This document shows, piece by piece, positions 33,317 through 45,024 of a stretch of 64,000 nt of DNA (positions are counted from its first letter, which is position 1; every line of letters starts with the position of its first letter). Both the position numbers and the translations under genes were made by a program. This DNA is from Lunularia cruciata. Its lineage: Eukaryota > Streptophyta > Marchantiopsida > Lunulariales > Lunulariaceae. The notes below the pieces were generated by a model, which saw only the letters and a program-made list of their open reading frames with translations, was not told the origin of the DNA and did no database searches. Where the stretch lies: the NCBI GenBank assembly GCA_948567375.1, contig OX419756.1:13025001-13089000 (forward strand), given 5' to 3'.

Positions 33317-34423
33317 TTACTGGCGATCTTTGTTTTCCAAAGTGGTTTCCACCTCCTCCTCTTCAATGTGCCTCTCCATGTTGTTCAAAGATCGCCTGTA
33401 CGAAGGCCGAGGGCCTCTAGGGAAACGAGTGCGACAATTGGTAGATATGTGCCCAATACGGCCACAATTGTAACAACGGCGTTGTTCTCCTCGAGTCCCT
33501 TCTCCTCGTGGGACTCCATCTCTTCGTTCTTCTACCCGTCTTTGCTCTCCTTGAAGCGGCCGTGCTCCTCGATCCCGGAATCGAAGGTTGCCCAATTCCC
33601 TCGGTACTGGTCCACCCATGTGTGGCATTTCTACCCGATAATGTTGAGGTGGAACTACTCCTTCACCTCCACCTAATGCTCCGGCTATTCTCTGCGCACA
33701 AGCAATGGCTTCAAATACCGTGCGAGGATTTTGCACCATGACTTCTTGGCGAATCCGCTCTTTCAACCCTCGTTTGAAATTGTTGAGAGCCTCTGCTGGA
33801 CTCATGTCGGTAATTGCAACTTGTAGATCCAGAAATGCCTCCACATACTCTTGTATGCTATTCTTCTATCTCAATCCCCATAGTCGGGTTCGAGCCATCT
33901 GCACAGAATCCACCGATTGGAAATTCTTGAGCAGTCCTTCTTGCATTGCTGTCCATGTGACCTCTCTTCTCTCTACCAGCATGGATCGTTCCCAAGCATC
34001 ATACCATGTGAGGGCTTTATCGTTCAAGTACCCACATGCAAACACGCCTGCAGCATGCTCTGTGATCTCTGTTGAGAACAATCGAAAATATCGATTCATT
34101 CTCGAGATCCAATTCTCCACTACTCCCATTGTACGCTGCCCCTTGTAAGGCTCGATGTTGCAGGTCTTCTTCATCCGGAGTAGCAATGTGGCTTCATCGT
34201 TGATAGGGTTTGTAGGCACGGGTACCTCTCCAAGTACTTCAGTCGCAGGTATTGGGTTTTGAGACGGGTCTTCTTCTTGCATGGCTTGATCTTTCCTGAG
34301 GATCTGCACTTGACTTTGCAATGTCTCCATGGTCATCTTAATCTCTCGAAATTCATTCAACATCCCTTGCATTCCTTGCACCAGCTCTTGCAACTGCGGA
34401 TCCATGGTGCCTACAACACCCAA
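33317..34423 (-). pseudogene. Element C gag
   Basis: The N-terminus has a short coiled coil (MQGMLNEFREIKMTMETLQS). The capsid-like part has WISRMNRYFRLFSTE, ALTWYDAWERSML and MQEGLLKNFQSVDSVQMA. A single TAG at about 33,845-33,865 splits it (LWGLR-stop-KNSIQEY, from CAG). The C-terminal half ends with an Arg-rich stretch and one zinc knuckle, CYNCGRIGHISTNC (about 33,436-33,478). Pol lies in a different frame, so either frameshift expression or an indel separates them at 33,220-33,317. The true start is probably the MDPQLQELVQG ATG (34,405). Confidence 0.88.
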
Positions 34424-34994
34424 TTGCTAACGTCTACTTCAATACAGAGTCAATATAATCACTCTGGAAGGCGCACGAACTATCGGAACTACCATTGGGA
34501 CCTCAAAAGCTATCACTTGTTGATAATACTCCTCACCAAAATTCCTAACCACAAAATCTCTAAACATCAATTTCGGCCTCACTACATAACGGTTTCTACT
34601 TGAGTGTTGAAAGGGAGAGGATTTGGGACATTCATATCCATATTATCATAATAGAATGTAGATCGTCAAATCCCACTCTCTGTCATATATCACCACAAGT
34701 AGAATCACCGGGTTTGGTGAGTTCATCACTCTGTCCATGAATTCAGCACCAAAGTGATAAACTAGCGATACTCTCATCTGCTCACGCTGGATGTACATAA
34801 CCTTGATGTGGAATGGGTTTGAGAATGGAAAGCTAGGTGCGGGAAATTGTCCCCCTGGCGCATCCATCCCATCCGCTCTCTAAAGTCCTTCCTAAGTCTA
34901 GCGATTACTCTATGTTCTCCACCTCAAATTACTCAGTTTCAGTAGTTCGTGCTATTCCAAGAGGGGTGATCCACTCTCTTGGACTAGAACACTT
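34424..34994 (-). CDS. Element C leader region with small ORF
   Basis: Between primer site and gag lies a 73-codon ORF (34,646-34,867): it begins MDAPGGQFPAPSFPFSNPF and ends REWDLTIYILL. A diverged, frameshifted copy is at the same place in L (about 60,699-60,925), and a relative with the same ending, WDLTIYVLL, is at 62,367-62,570. I do not recognise the peptide. Recurrence suggests a protein-coding or RNA constraint, but three related copies are weak proof. Confidence 0.5.
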
Positions 34995-35006
34995 GCTCTG
35001 ATACCA
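34995..35006 (-). promoter_or_regulatory. Primer-binding site of element C
   Basis: The minus strand reads TGGTATCAGAGC one base after the LTR end, an exact match to the common plant tRNA-iMet primer site. Confidence 0.92.
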
Positions 35007-35007
35007 T

Positions 35008-35751
35008 TGTAATACTCCGAGGACAAGAGAAGAGAGAAAACACAGATTGCACACTCAAACATTCGATGCCCCAAGGGAGCACCTTCTCTTTATTATATAG
35101 ATAAAGAGGATCTCCTCCAAGGAAGCTCCACCATAGGATTAGGGACATAGATAGGTGACATGTCAGCAAGCTCCACCCTTGGATTACTGACTTGGATGGG
35201 TGACCTGTCTGGTCTAGGTCCTATCTGGTTGGTCAAACGAGCTTTGACCGGAGGGAATCTTTTAGGGAATCTTCCTGTAGGAATCTCAAAATCACATGAG
35301 TAAGGTACCATTGGAAAGCTCTTGACGAGACAAACCAAGGGGAGGGAAGGCCAGCCTTTCCTCCGTTGGGGGGGGGGGGGGAATCTGCACATTTTCGAGG
35401 CCTAATTCATCCGTTTAGGCCTCCGAAATTGCCTTCAAAGATTTCAGGCATATTTCGGTTCCTACTCTATTAGTAGAAGTCCACTCTTGGTGATACCTCT
35501 TTCTGATCTGTTTAGTCCATCATGTGTAACATCCTTCCAGATGTTACCAAACCAATTCTCACCTTTAAATCATATGTCTAGCTATTGGTTCTAAGGTTCT
35601 CAAGTCTATTTCGGTTTCTGCCCTATTTGTAGAAGTACTCTTTTGGTGATACTTCTATCTGATCTATTTTGACCATCATGTATAACATCATTCTAGATGT
35701 TACCAAACCAAATTTCACATCTAGATCATATGGCTAACCCTTGGTATTACA
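35008..35751 (-). repeat. 5' LTR of element C
   Basis: Plus-strand ends are TGTAATACTCCGAGG and TTGGTATTACA. It matches the 3' LTR closely, including a slightly longer G run at 35,369-35,380. Confidence 0.93.
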
Positions 35752-36555
35752 CTTCCTTCCCGAGTACAAGTCTCCAATCCGACTCTGTCCAACGAGCCGA
35801 ATTTCCTCTCTTCCCCTCTTCCTCGGGTCCATCAAGACACTTACTCTCAATGATTTCTGTCATGAGTCCTAGAAAACTGACGTTCCAGTTCCATGCTAGA
35901 AAGGTGATCCAAAGTCGGCTCAAGACTTTGATCCTCACTATCACATCTAACCTCCAAATTGCATGATTTCTCATTGCAAATTCGGAGTTCTTCTTCCCTC
36001 CCCCTATCTCTTCTACTTTCTCACTTTCTCTTGATTTCACTCTCCCAACTTCGCCCTTGCGCACTAACACGATCCCAACTCTATTTCCCTTTCCCCGATG
36101 ACTTGCAAGACGACTTCTCAACGGCAAAGGAAAATTACTTGACATTTTGTTGTTGCAGTTTTGATTTTTATAGAGTTGCGCTTCTTCGTCTTTCGTCACT
36201 TCAAGTTTCTACTGAGAAATCATACCTCTGGCATGCACCTGTCACAGTCAATAAACCTTTGCGCATATAGGCCGCTAGTTTTTAAACAGCCCCTTCTTGA
36301 ATTTCTCACCCTGACGAAAGGTTGCTAGATTGTCTTTGCCTCGGGTTGAGCTCTCCTCGATCCGAAGACAATTTACTTTGGGTTGTATGCTGATAGGGCA
36401 TTTCCAAGTACTTTGCCTTATGACCCAAAGTCACTTTACTTCGGGTTTCATCCCGAAGACTCCTTCCTTCGCCTTCTTCGGCCATACAAGCGCAATTTGA
36501 CTTCTCTGTACACTTCTTCTCCTTTATTTTGAGAAAAAAAAATGTGGGCACTACA
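35752..36555 (-). repeat. 5' LTR of element B, part beyond insertion C
   Basis: It resumes the LTR-ORF with the target duplication CTTCC and ends GGGCACTACA at 36,555. The ORF start at 36,145 (MSSNFPLPLRSR) is intact here, and about 130 codons run open to the C junction, including FLAWNWNVSF and SARWTESDWRLVLGKE. A TATA-like box lies at about 36,163-36,175. Bases 36,180-36,555 are non-coding LTR start. Confidence 0.85.
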
Positions 36556-39500
36556 CTTGCACTTCAAATTTCTCCACACAGTCACAAATATAGACACAAA
36601 GTTGATACTCGGAATCAAGCTCAAGCGACAAGCACTACTTCACAACACTTTGCTTTATCTATTCTCAAAAATAATGAGCACTGAACAACAATTTCATGCA
36701 AATGTCACTCTTAAATAGTGAAGCAAAGATAGTTCTAACAACTATACCGTTCTACAACAACTCTTCTAACATGCAGATCTAAAATGACAATGCACTTCTT
36801 CATATCTACCTCTTCAAATCTCAATTTTGTTTCTAATCTGATCCGATGTCTACCTCATCATCGGCTTTCAAACCCGATCCCAAAGTAACTTCACCCACTA
36901 CTACTCTATCCTTGGGTTTCATAACTCCTAACTCTTCTATCAATTCTACTAATTCTCCACTCTGATCTACAATTGAGGTCATGGGTAACCTTTCTACTAC
37001 TTTATCTTCCAACCTACTCTTCTCTAAAATGCCAAATGTCAAGTCCGAAGACACCTGCACTCCTACTTCTCTTACTTTGGGCTTCGTACTTCTTCTACCT
37101 CACTACAAAGTTTAGCTAATTCCGTCCTAATAAGGTCTAGTCTGAGCCACACATTGTTCCCCACCTCTAACATCTTCCTATCTACACGATCTCACAGCCG
37201 GATTAAGAGATTATTCAATTTTGTATCCTTTGCCTTCCTCTCGCGTGTCTCCAGCACTAGTAGCTTTAGCTCATGCAACCTCGCCTCTTTGAGTTTACAC
37301 TCCACTTCTGTACTCAGCATGGCCTTAATTTCATTGACAACACCTTCTACTTCACTAATTTCTTCCACCATTGTAAACTTCTCCTTCTTCCTCTCTTCAT
37401 CCAATTCACTATGATACATCTGAAGCTCATCTTCAAATTCAGCTTTTAATGCTTCCTTCTCCCTCCAATGTACAGAGAGTTGTTCCTTTGCTTCTCGCAT
37501 CAACCCTTTCAATTGATCTTCTTCTCTACTATGCTCCGTCAACTCTTGTTGCCAGGCCTGATCTTTCTCCGCTGCCCTCTTCTTAAGGCTCTCCAACTCT
37601 TGCTCCATCACCGTAGCAATTGCCTTGGAGTGTATCAACTCGACACGCACCGCTTCAAGTTCTCCTTTCAATCCCGCAGTCATCACAATCATCTCCTTCA
37701 CTTCCTCACAGTTCTTTACTAACTCTTCCCTTGTCACCTCAAAGTGCTTACTCCAAAGAACCTCCTCAATCCAAAGTTCTTCGACCTCCATTTACACTCT
37801 TGTCAGCTTACTTCGTAACAACAAGGTTTCGGCACTCCAGGTTTTTACCACTGCTAATTCATCTGGTACGTTGAGCTTGGCACTTATCATCTCCATCTTC
37901 TTCTGCTACAACATTGTCAACAATGGGCATACTACCTTGGACAAATAGTCCACTCCTTTGCACCTTGCATCCTCGGCTCGGACTTTGGGTTCCGACTCTT
38001 CTACATTTGGTACCTTGCCCCGAAGTCAAGATCTTTGCACCTTCAAAGTTTCCTCCTCAAAACTTTCTCCCTCTTTTTGAGTAAGGTTACTGGGCCCCAC
38101 TATAGATACACTCAAGGCATTCTTACTCTTGGCAACTTGGGGTTGTGCTTTGCCTTCTTCTCCCTTCTTCTTCTCACTGCCCCGTTCCATCATGGAAACT
38201 TTAGTAGTTTATTTTCCGACCTCTTTCATCGGCTGTATCACTTGTTGAACCTCTGCTTTGCCTTTGCTATCGCTACTCAATTCTTTGCTTCGTAGCGTTA
38301 ACTCCTCTTCTTTGCTTGACACTCCTTCCTTCGATCTAGTTTCTCCTTCCGATTCTTCTTCTTCTTCTTGCACGACTTCCTTCATCTTCACTATCATTGC
38401 CATTGGGTTAAGCTTTGGAACTTTCTGGGGTTGTATTGCCGCAATAGGACTCTCAGGCTTGGTCCTCTTTTGCGCCCTTGGAAGTTCAATTGCTATGATC
38501 TTTTCTTTCACACTCTCTTTGTAGTACCTATCCCCCTTTTGCACTCTCTCCATATAGTATCACTCATTTGCATCGGCTTCCTTGAGCAAATCTGGGTGAA
38601 AGTGTGACCGCATTCAACTTTGCTCTTCCAAAGTCAGCAAGTTCAACCCAAAATAAAAGTGTGTTGCAAATGGCACAAAATAATGTGGTGGCATATCCAT
38701 TTTCCATCCTAAAATCATTTGCTCCACTCTCTAATGCATGCATTTTGCCCAATCTATTGCCTCTCCCGCAAACATTTGGTGAAAGAACACTACCTGTTGC
38801 ATAGTAACATAGGTGGTTTGCTATGGTTTGAACATGGCCATCATCGCGCTTACAATTCTTCTCCGCTCAGGGTCTCTATAACTATCCACCTTATATCTAT
38901 TCTTAGTGCGGGGTCGATTGAACGACTTCCTTACTTTGGCAGTCTCTTTTGAAGCATCATACTTTCAATAGAAGGTGGTACCTCGTACCTCTCCGGCTTC
39001 CCTTCCCAACACTACTCTCCAATCTGCCTCCGTCTATTGAGCGGGATTCCCTCTCTTCCCCTCATGCTTCGGCCCATCCTTGCAATTGCTTGCTGCAATT
39101 TCTACCATAAAACCTAGAAAACTAAAATTCTAGTTCCAAGCCAGGAACGTTATACGAAGTCTCGTCAAGACTTCAATCCATGCTATTACTTCTAATCGAC
39201 AAATTGCAAGCCCTCTCACCGCACTCTACTTGCTCACTTTTGGTGCCATTGTGTTTTTCCTCACTTTTCTCTTGTGAAAGATTGTCCTCGCAATCCTAAC
39301 CCACTCCTCTTCCTACGGATTTGCAATTTGCATTACTTTGGGTCAACTTTGAATAGGCACCGGGTAGCGACTAGACATTGCTCCTTCTTCTTGCGCAACG
39401 TGTAATTTTATAGTCCTGTGCCAATCAGTCACTCTTCAGTCGCTCCTCCTCTCAAATTTCTGATTTGGTGAAGTTGTTGCCTATCACTATCAAGAAGTTC

Positions 39501-39842
39501 TTGATCTCGAGGTCATTACTTTCTTCCCCTATACTTTCTTGATTGCACCAACTCCAAAGAAGTTTTTTTACAAGTTCTTTGGATCCGCTCGCACCGCCCG
39601 ATACAAAGTCTCTCTCTCTCGGTCTTTGAGTTCTTCTTCATGTCTTGACCCGAGGTCGACTTCAGGTTGTTTGCTGATAGGGCAAGTCTGAGTACTTTGC
39701 CTTATGACCCAAAGCCACATTGCCTTGGGTTTCCTCCCGAAGACTCTTTTCTTTGCCTTCTTTGGTCATACAGGCGCAATCCGACTTCTTTATACACTTC
39801 TTCTTATCCATTTCAAAAAAAACAAAAAATGTGGGTACCACA
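36556..39842 (-). repeat. Solo LTR D, right part
   Basis: It starts with CTTGC (36,556-36,560), the duplicated target of B, and resumes LTR sequence exactly where 17,268 left off. It ends GTGGGTACCACA at 39,842, and AGCAA follows (39,843-39,847), pairing with GGCAA at 16,781-16,785. Bases 39,250-39,842 are the non-coding LTR start, with minisatellite-free but AT-rich sequence. Confidence 0.85.
36833..39249 (-). pseudogene. LTR-ORF in solo LTR D
   Basis: It starts MAPKVSK at 39,249 and runs about 800 codons with several TAG and TGA stops and small frame changes. The N-terminal domain is recognisable (FLAWN, TEADWRVVLGREAGEV, TTYVTMQQVVFFHQMF, PFATHFYFGLNLLTLEEQS). An acidic Ser/Glu segment lies at 38,209-38,400. 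The coiled coil at 37,192-37,791 is 199 uninterrupted codons of Glu/Lys/Leu heptads. The conserved tail at 36,833-37,060 ends SGLKADDEVDIGSD. It belongs to the same subfamily as J and differs from B at its N-terminus. That both ends are conserved in diverged copies suggests past selection. Confidence 0.75.
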
Positions 39843-41112
39843 AGCAACATATGGGTTATGCATCATGTTCTCCTTACATTTTGGTACTAAAGAGCAAGGG
39901 TCTGGAAGACCATATCCCTCTTAGTAGCTTGAGACCAATAGCATGCTTCTTTGAATGTTAAGATCAAGTTGAAGCCTTGTTGTATATGAGGAATTTTTGA
40001 ATATCATCATGTAGTGTATCCTTAAACTAGTTGAGAGCCACAATATGGTTGGGAGTTGGTGTGATTATCAATGATATGTATTGGAACCATTGATTAAATT
40101 TTTGCATGTTTTTGTTGTGTCCTTTGCAAAATTGGTTTATATGGTCCTTGAGTTGTTCTTGTTGTCTTAGAGAGATGTATTCTTGTTGTCCCTATTTGTA
40201 TCAAATAAATTGCCTTCATGGCTAGTGGGTTAGGCCATTGAACCAATGCTTCACAACACCAATGAACTACTCACCAATTTTTCATGCCAATAGCAATATC
40301 ATTGATGATATTGTGAGGCATGCAAACATTCTCAAACACCTATAAGAATGATTCACAATCTTCTTACCTTATGAACACTTTAATTCTAGGGAGTATACAA
40401 TTATTTTTTCCTCTTGATGTTGATGCCATTGTCGCTAGGGCTACAAGGACTACATCAGGTGCTATTGTAGAGGAGCATGTGCAATTGTATAATGCAAGGC
40501 TGAGGTAGATGGGTTCCCTTGGGCAGAAGTGCTTTCCATCAATAGAAACATTATTTGGACCTTGAATGTAGCAAAAGTACTAGCAAATATAGGAAGTGGT
40601 GCTTCCATTACATTGAAAATCAAGGAACTTGTAGAAACAAGAGGTAACACTTCTCCCAAACTCAAATCTTTGTCTATGAATATGGGAAGCAATACTTCCC
40701 TTGAACTCAAAATTGCTTAACTTGTCAAAATGGGAGGTAATGATTCTGCCAAATGGAACACAATTATGGCCTTGTAGGGTAGCAAGGAATATACATGACC
40801 AAAGTGCATTGGAGAAGGATATATGAATCAGCCAACAACGGCACTAAAAATGTTAGCATTTTAGTCCAATCTTGTAGTGGGAAATACAAGATGCTATGGG
40901 AACAAGGGAAAGTAATGGTACTATAACATCCATTGATCCATGTATGCTCTATAAGGATGTCAAGTTAAATATTGCAAATAGTTGAGAGATATTATTTACA
41001 TAAAGTTAAAGCAAGCTTCTACATTAGCCATGATTAGCTAGGGTTAGTTATAGCCAAAATAGAGGTGAATTTACTTCAGAGGAAGGTGAAAGAGTGAGCA
41101 CCACTATCTTTG
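39843..41112 (-). pseudogene. Element F gag, displaced part
   Basis: The minus strand at 39,900-40,200 reads LRQQEQLKDHINQFC, HIVALNQFKDTLHDDIQKFL and IYNKAST, a capsid-type gag pattern. This continues F, which was separated from 16,785 by insertion D. Bases 40,250-41,107 contain only short open frames with no firm assignment. The last five bases, CTTTG (41,108-41,112), are the target duplication of M. Confidence 0.55.
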
Positions 41113-41512
41113 TGTGACAACCCAACAAGTATCACTTTTGTGGTAATCAATAAGTAAAGTTTTTTCTTGCAGAGATACGAGTCAAAAATGGTCAAATACA
41201 AAGTGAAACAATAACTAGTAAATAGTTAATAGTTCTAAATAGTTAATAGTAAATAGTAAATAGTAAATAGTTCTAGTAAATAGAGTAAAAAGTTCTTCTT
41301 GGTTGCATCTTTAATCTCTCAAGTAGAAACCACATCCAAAAGACAGTAACAAGTGCTCAACAACAACTCTTGTCATGAATTACACTCTCATTATCACAAT
41401 ACTTCAAATCTTTCCAAAGAAGCTTTGATTATGATGATTCAGTTTTCCCAAACTAAGCTACTTCATTATGAAATGAATTTGCCTCAGAATTGTGTTCCAC
41501 TTCTCCATTGAA

Positions 41513-41545
41513 GGGTTTAGGGTTTAGGGTTTAGGGTTTAGGGTT
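41513..41545 (+). repeat. Interstitial TTTAGGG telomere-type repeat
   Basis: About four and a half units of GGGTTTA lie in solo LTR M where the other LTRs read GAAGGCACAACTTCC. It replaces a few bases, so it was added after the LTR arrived. Confidence 0.92.
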
Positions 41546-42008
41546 CCTTCCTCAATCAAAATTGCTTTGCATCAACCCAATGTTGCACTCACCAATGCAA
41601 AATACTACCAACACTACAATTCTTCATAGATCTGTCAAGGCATTGCTTTGATTGCTATCCACTCAAGGTCAAACACACAAAATGAAATCAGAACTATGGA
41701 ATCCAACATCCACCATGCTCATTGGTTTGCACTTCAAAATTCTCTAAATACTTGCAAACACACACATATGATTGATACTTGAAATTAAGTTGAAACAAAG
41801 AGCACTAAGTTACAACACTTTGCTTTACTCAAATTTAGAAATATGAATATTGAACAACAACTCACTGCAAATGCCTCCTTTAAGTAGGCAGAGCACTAAA
41901 GGTTACAAGCTAAAATACTATTCTACAATAACTTTACCAACTTGCAGATCCAAAATGACAAACCACATCTTCGTATCTGCCTCTTTCTAGCTCAAAAGTG
42001 TTACTAAT

Positions 42009-44453
42009 CTAATCCAATGTCAACTTCAACTTTATTCTCCAAATTTGAGGTTCCTACAATCACTTCTCCTTCTTCGGCTCTATTCAATACTACTACTTCA
42101 TCCACTATTTCTATTATCCATTCAATCTGAATTGAAATTGAAGTCATGGCTAATCCATCTACATTCTGATTCTCTAACCCAATTTCTCCTCATGTCTCAA
42201 GAAACTCACCCAAACATACTTGCACTCCTACCTCTAAAACTTTGTACTTAGCTTCTTCTTTCATACTACTCCAAAGTTTGTCTAATTTTGACTTCACTAA
42301 ATCTAATCTGGGACTCACATTACCTCCTACCTCCAACATTTTTCTATCTATACAATCTCTCAAGCAAATTAACAAACTATTCATGTCCACATCCTTTACC
42401 TTCCTCTTTTGAGTTTCTTGTACAAGCAACTTCAATTCATGCGATCTTGCTTCCTCCAACTTCCCTTTTGCTTTTGTGGTCAACATTGCACTCATTCTAC
42501 CAATGATCTCTCCTACCAATTTTGATATATACCCACGAGTGCGCTCCACCTTCATCTCTTCATGATACATTTTCAACTTGTCTTTGTATTCAGCAGCCAA
42601 CATCTTCTTCTCCTTTGCATACTAGGCAATCTGGCTTTTTGCCTTTCTTACCAAATCCTATAGTCTTCCTTCCTCTTGATGCTTGATCATCAATTCCCAT
42701 TGTTATGCTTGATCTTTCTCTACCACCTTTGACCTTAAGCTCTCCAGCTGTTGCTCCACTATTGCTGCAATGGCCTTTGAATGTATGACTTCAATCTGAG
42801 CTTCTCCCACTTTGCTTTTCATCTTTTTGACTGTTGTCTTCTAGTTCTTCAACTCTTTGGCTTAACAGTTAAGGTCTCTTCCTCACTTCTCAAAAATTTC
42901 TTGCAATTTCTCTAAATTCTTCTTCTTCACTACTGCATCCACCTAAAGTTCTTTGGCTTCTTCTTCCCTTTGAGCTAACCTCTCCTTCAATTCTCACGCT
43001 TCTTCAATCAGACACTTCATCACCTACAACTCATTCTTCAGCTCCAAATGATATTTTTGTATCCCTTCTTTCTTTTGCTTCAATTGCAACAACAATGGAC
43101 ATACAATTTTTGACAAGTATGCTACTCTGCTAATATCTCCTTCATCTTCTTGGTCTTTGTACTCTGCTTCCATTGTTGCTTCTTGAATAGGTAACTTACC
43201 TCAAAGTTGTGATCTTCTCACCTTAGAGTCAACTCTTTTGAGCTCTCTTTGTCTTCCTTCACTCAGCTTGGACCTCCAGTTGCAGCCTATAGTCCTCTCC
43301 TTGATCTTATTAACTTTTGGACCACCTTCTTTGGCTCTTTGTCCATCTCCTCCGTTGGTAACTCCAAACAAGGAACATCTCCTCCTTCCATCCAATCAAT
43401 CATTGCATAGAACTCCTCATCATCTTCTCCTACCCTTGCATCCATTGACTACTGAACTTTGGGCTCACCTTCACTCTCACTACTAGACTCCTTACTCTGC
43501 AATGTGAGTTCTTCTTCTTCCGAGCCTTCTCCCTTATACTCTACCTCACCTTTAGACTCTATTCCTGAAGACAAGTCCATTGCCACTACCTTGCTCCTTG
43601 GGTTTAGTCCTTTTTTCTTCTGTGGCTGGAGAGGTAACATTGCTCCTTTTGGTTTAGTCCACTTCTTCATCTTTGGACTTGTCTCTACCACAATCTTCTT
43701 CTATCCCATCCTAGCAAAATGTTCATCACTTGACCAAAGTTGCAAGATATATCATTGCTCCTTGTCATCTGCTTCACAATGCAGATCAGGATGGAAATGC
43801 AAGACCATTCTATGCTTCTCTTCTGTTGTCAGCAAGTTTAGCCTGAGGTAGAAATGTGCTACAAATGATAAAGTAGAGAGGCGGTGTATTTTTCCTCCAG
43901 TTAACAATCATTTGCCTTATCCTTTGATGGAAGCATTTCACCCAATTCACCTTCTTTCTTGCAAAAATTTGGTGGAAGAACACCACCTACTACATGTTTA
44001 TATATGTACTTCACTTTGGTTTGAACATTTCCATCATCACCCCAAAAATGCTTCATTTTATCGGGTCCTAATAGAAATATACCTTATAGCCATTGTTGGT
44101 TTACAGAGCAAAGAAAGAGTTTCTTACTTTTATGGTCTCTTTTGAAGCTTCACTCTTCTGATAAAAGGTGACTCTAGTTGCATTTCTTGCTTCCTTCCCC
44201 ATGACTAACTTCCAATCCAACTTGGTCCATCGAGCCGGATTTGCTCTCTTCCCCATTACTGTGGAGCCCTCCTCAAAATTGCTAGCAACTATCTTTATCA
44301 TGAAACCTAGAAAACTCACATTCCAATTTTAGGCCAAAAACATAATATGAAGTCTACTCTCATGACCTCAATTTGCCCCACTACATCTAATCTCTAAATT
44401 GCAAGACTCCTTACTGCAAGTGAAGAGCTCTTCTTACCACAATTCCAGGCCAT
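42009..44453 (-). pseudogene. LTR-ORF in solo LTR M
   Basis: It starts MAWNCGKKSSS at 44,453 and ends with the family tail (VEVDIGLD) near 42,010. The N-terminal domain is heavily broken, but PARWTKLDWKLVMGKEA near 44,200 and VAHFYLRLNLLTTEEKHRM near 43,820-43,870 are clear. The acidic segment reads EEEELTLQSKESSSESE (about 43,465-43,520). A coiled coil of 137 codons lies at 42,190-42,603. Many stops and frameshifts make it the most decayed of the long copies. Confidence 0.65.
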
Positions 44454-45024
44454 TATGTGCTCATGGGTTCTTTGATGTTGGAAAAATATCCCTCTCCTAG
44501 ACATGAAACTCTAACCCCTTTTGGACTTTGGAAAATTTCACTCTCAATTGGCTTCATGACTTGCATTCATTCAGGACAGCTACTCAAAGGAAAAGGATAT
44601 CTTCTTGGCATTTCCAATTCCCCTTGACAAAGTCTTAATTTTATATTGCTTTGAGATGCAATCATTCTTCAATCAATTTTGAAATCGACCCTCACTACTT
44701 CTGAGTATTTGTTTCCTATCACTCTCAAAGCATTCTTCTCCTACCTCATCTGTTTCTTTAATTGTACCTTCTTGGCTGGCCCCAAAGAAAAGTTGTTACA
44801 ACTTCTTTGTATCAAGTTGAACTTCCCGCTATGAAGACACCTTTCTTTGGGTTTATTTCTTCATAAGTCCCCTCCGAGTACTTCTTCCTCTGACCCAAAG
44901 TCGACTTCTTTGGGTCTCCTACAAACACTCATAATTCTATTCTTTTCTTGTTCCTTTGGCTGCAATTTGATTTCCACAATACACTTCTTAAAAACTTGTA
45001 AAAACAAAAGATGTTGCTACCACA

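Larger units (their letters stand above)
29139..35751 (-). mobile_element. Element C: chromovirus (Ty3/gypsy with chromodomain)
   Basis: A complete 6.6-kb element with LTRs at 29,139-29,878 and 35,008-35,751, a tRNA-iMet primer site, a polypurine tract, gag with one zinc knuckle, protease, RT, RNase H, integrase and a C-terminal chromodomain. A perfect CTTCC duplication flanks it (29,134-29,138 and 35,752-35,756). The LTRs differ at roughly a dozen positions by eye, so it is the youngest insertion here. Only a few nonsense codons interrupt it. It inserted in the LTR-ORF of the 5' LTR of B. Confidence 0.93.
17269..36555 (-). mobile_element. Element B: Athila/Tat-like gypsy element with coding LTRs
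   Basis: This is a complete minus-strand element with two long LTRs (17,269-21,049 and 27,224-36,555, the latter containing element C). A tRNA-Asp-like primer site, a polypurine tract, gag, protease, RT, RNase H and integrase complete it. It is flanked by a perfect 5-bp duplication, CTTGC, at 17,264-17,268 and 36,556-36,560. The LTR termini are TGTGGTGCCCACA and TTGTCACA on the minus strand. Internal length is about 6.2 kb. The RT signature (FLDGFLGYNQV, MPFGLCNAPATFQR) places it with the Athila/Tat group. Its LTRs encode a large protein, which is unusual. A modest number of stops interrupt gag and pol, so it is recent but not intact. Confidence 0.9.
41113..45024 (-). repeat. Solo LTR M of the B family
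   Basis: It begins TGTGACAACCCAACAAGTAT and ends TGCTACCACA, 3.9 kb, with no internal region. A perfect CTTTG duplication (41,108-41,112 and 45,025-45,029) flanks it. It is more diverged than D. It contains an AT-rich TAAATAG/TTAATAG microsatellite at 41,211-41,286 and a telomere-type repeat at 41,513-41,545. Bases 41,113-42,008 and 44,454-45,024 are non-coding LTR ends. Confidence 0.88.

Noticed and set aside
17269-36555. CRISPR or other direct-repeat array from recurring TGTGACAACCCGGC blocks
   Set aside because: The repeats are kilobases apart and are the ends of LTRs.
41211-41286. AT-rich TAAATAG/TTAATAG array as an origin or matrix-attachment site
   Set aside because: It is a simple microsatellite expansion in one solo LTR; nothing else supports an origin.
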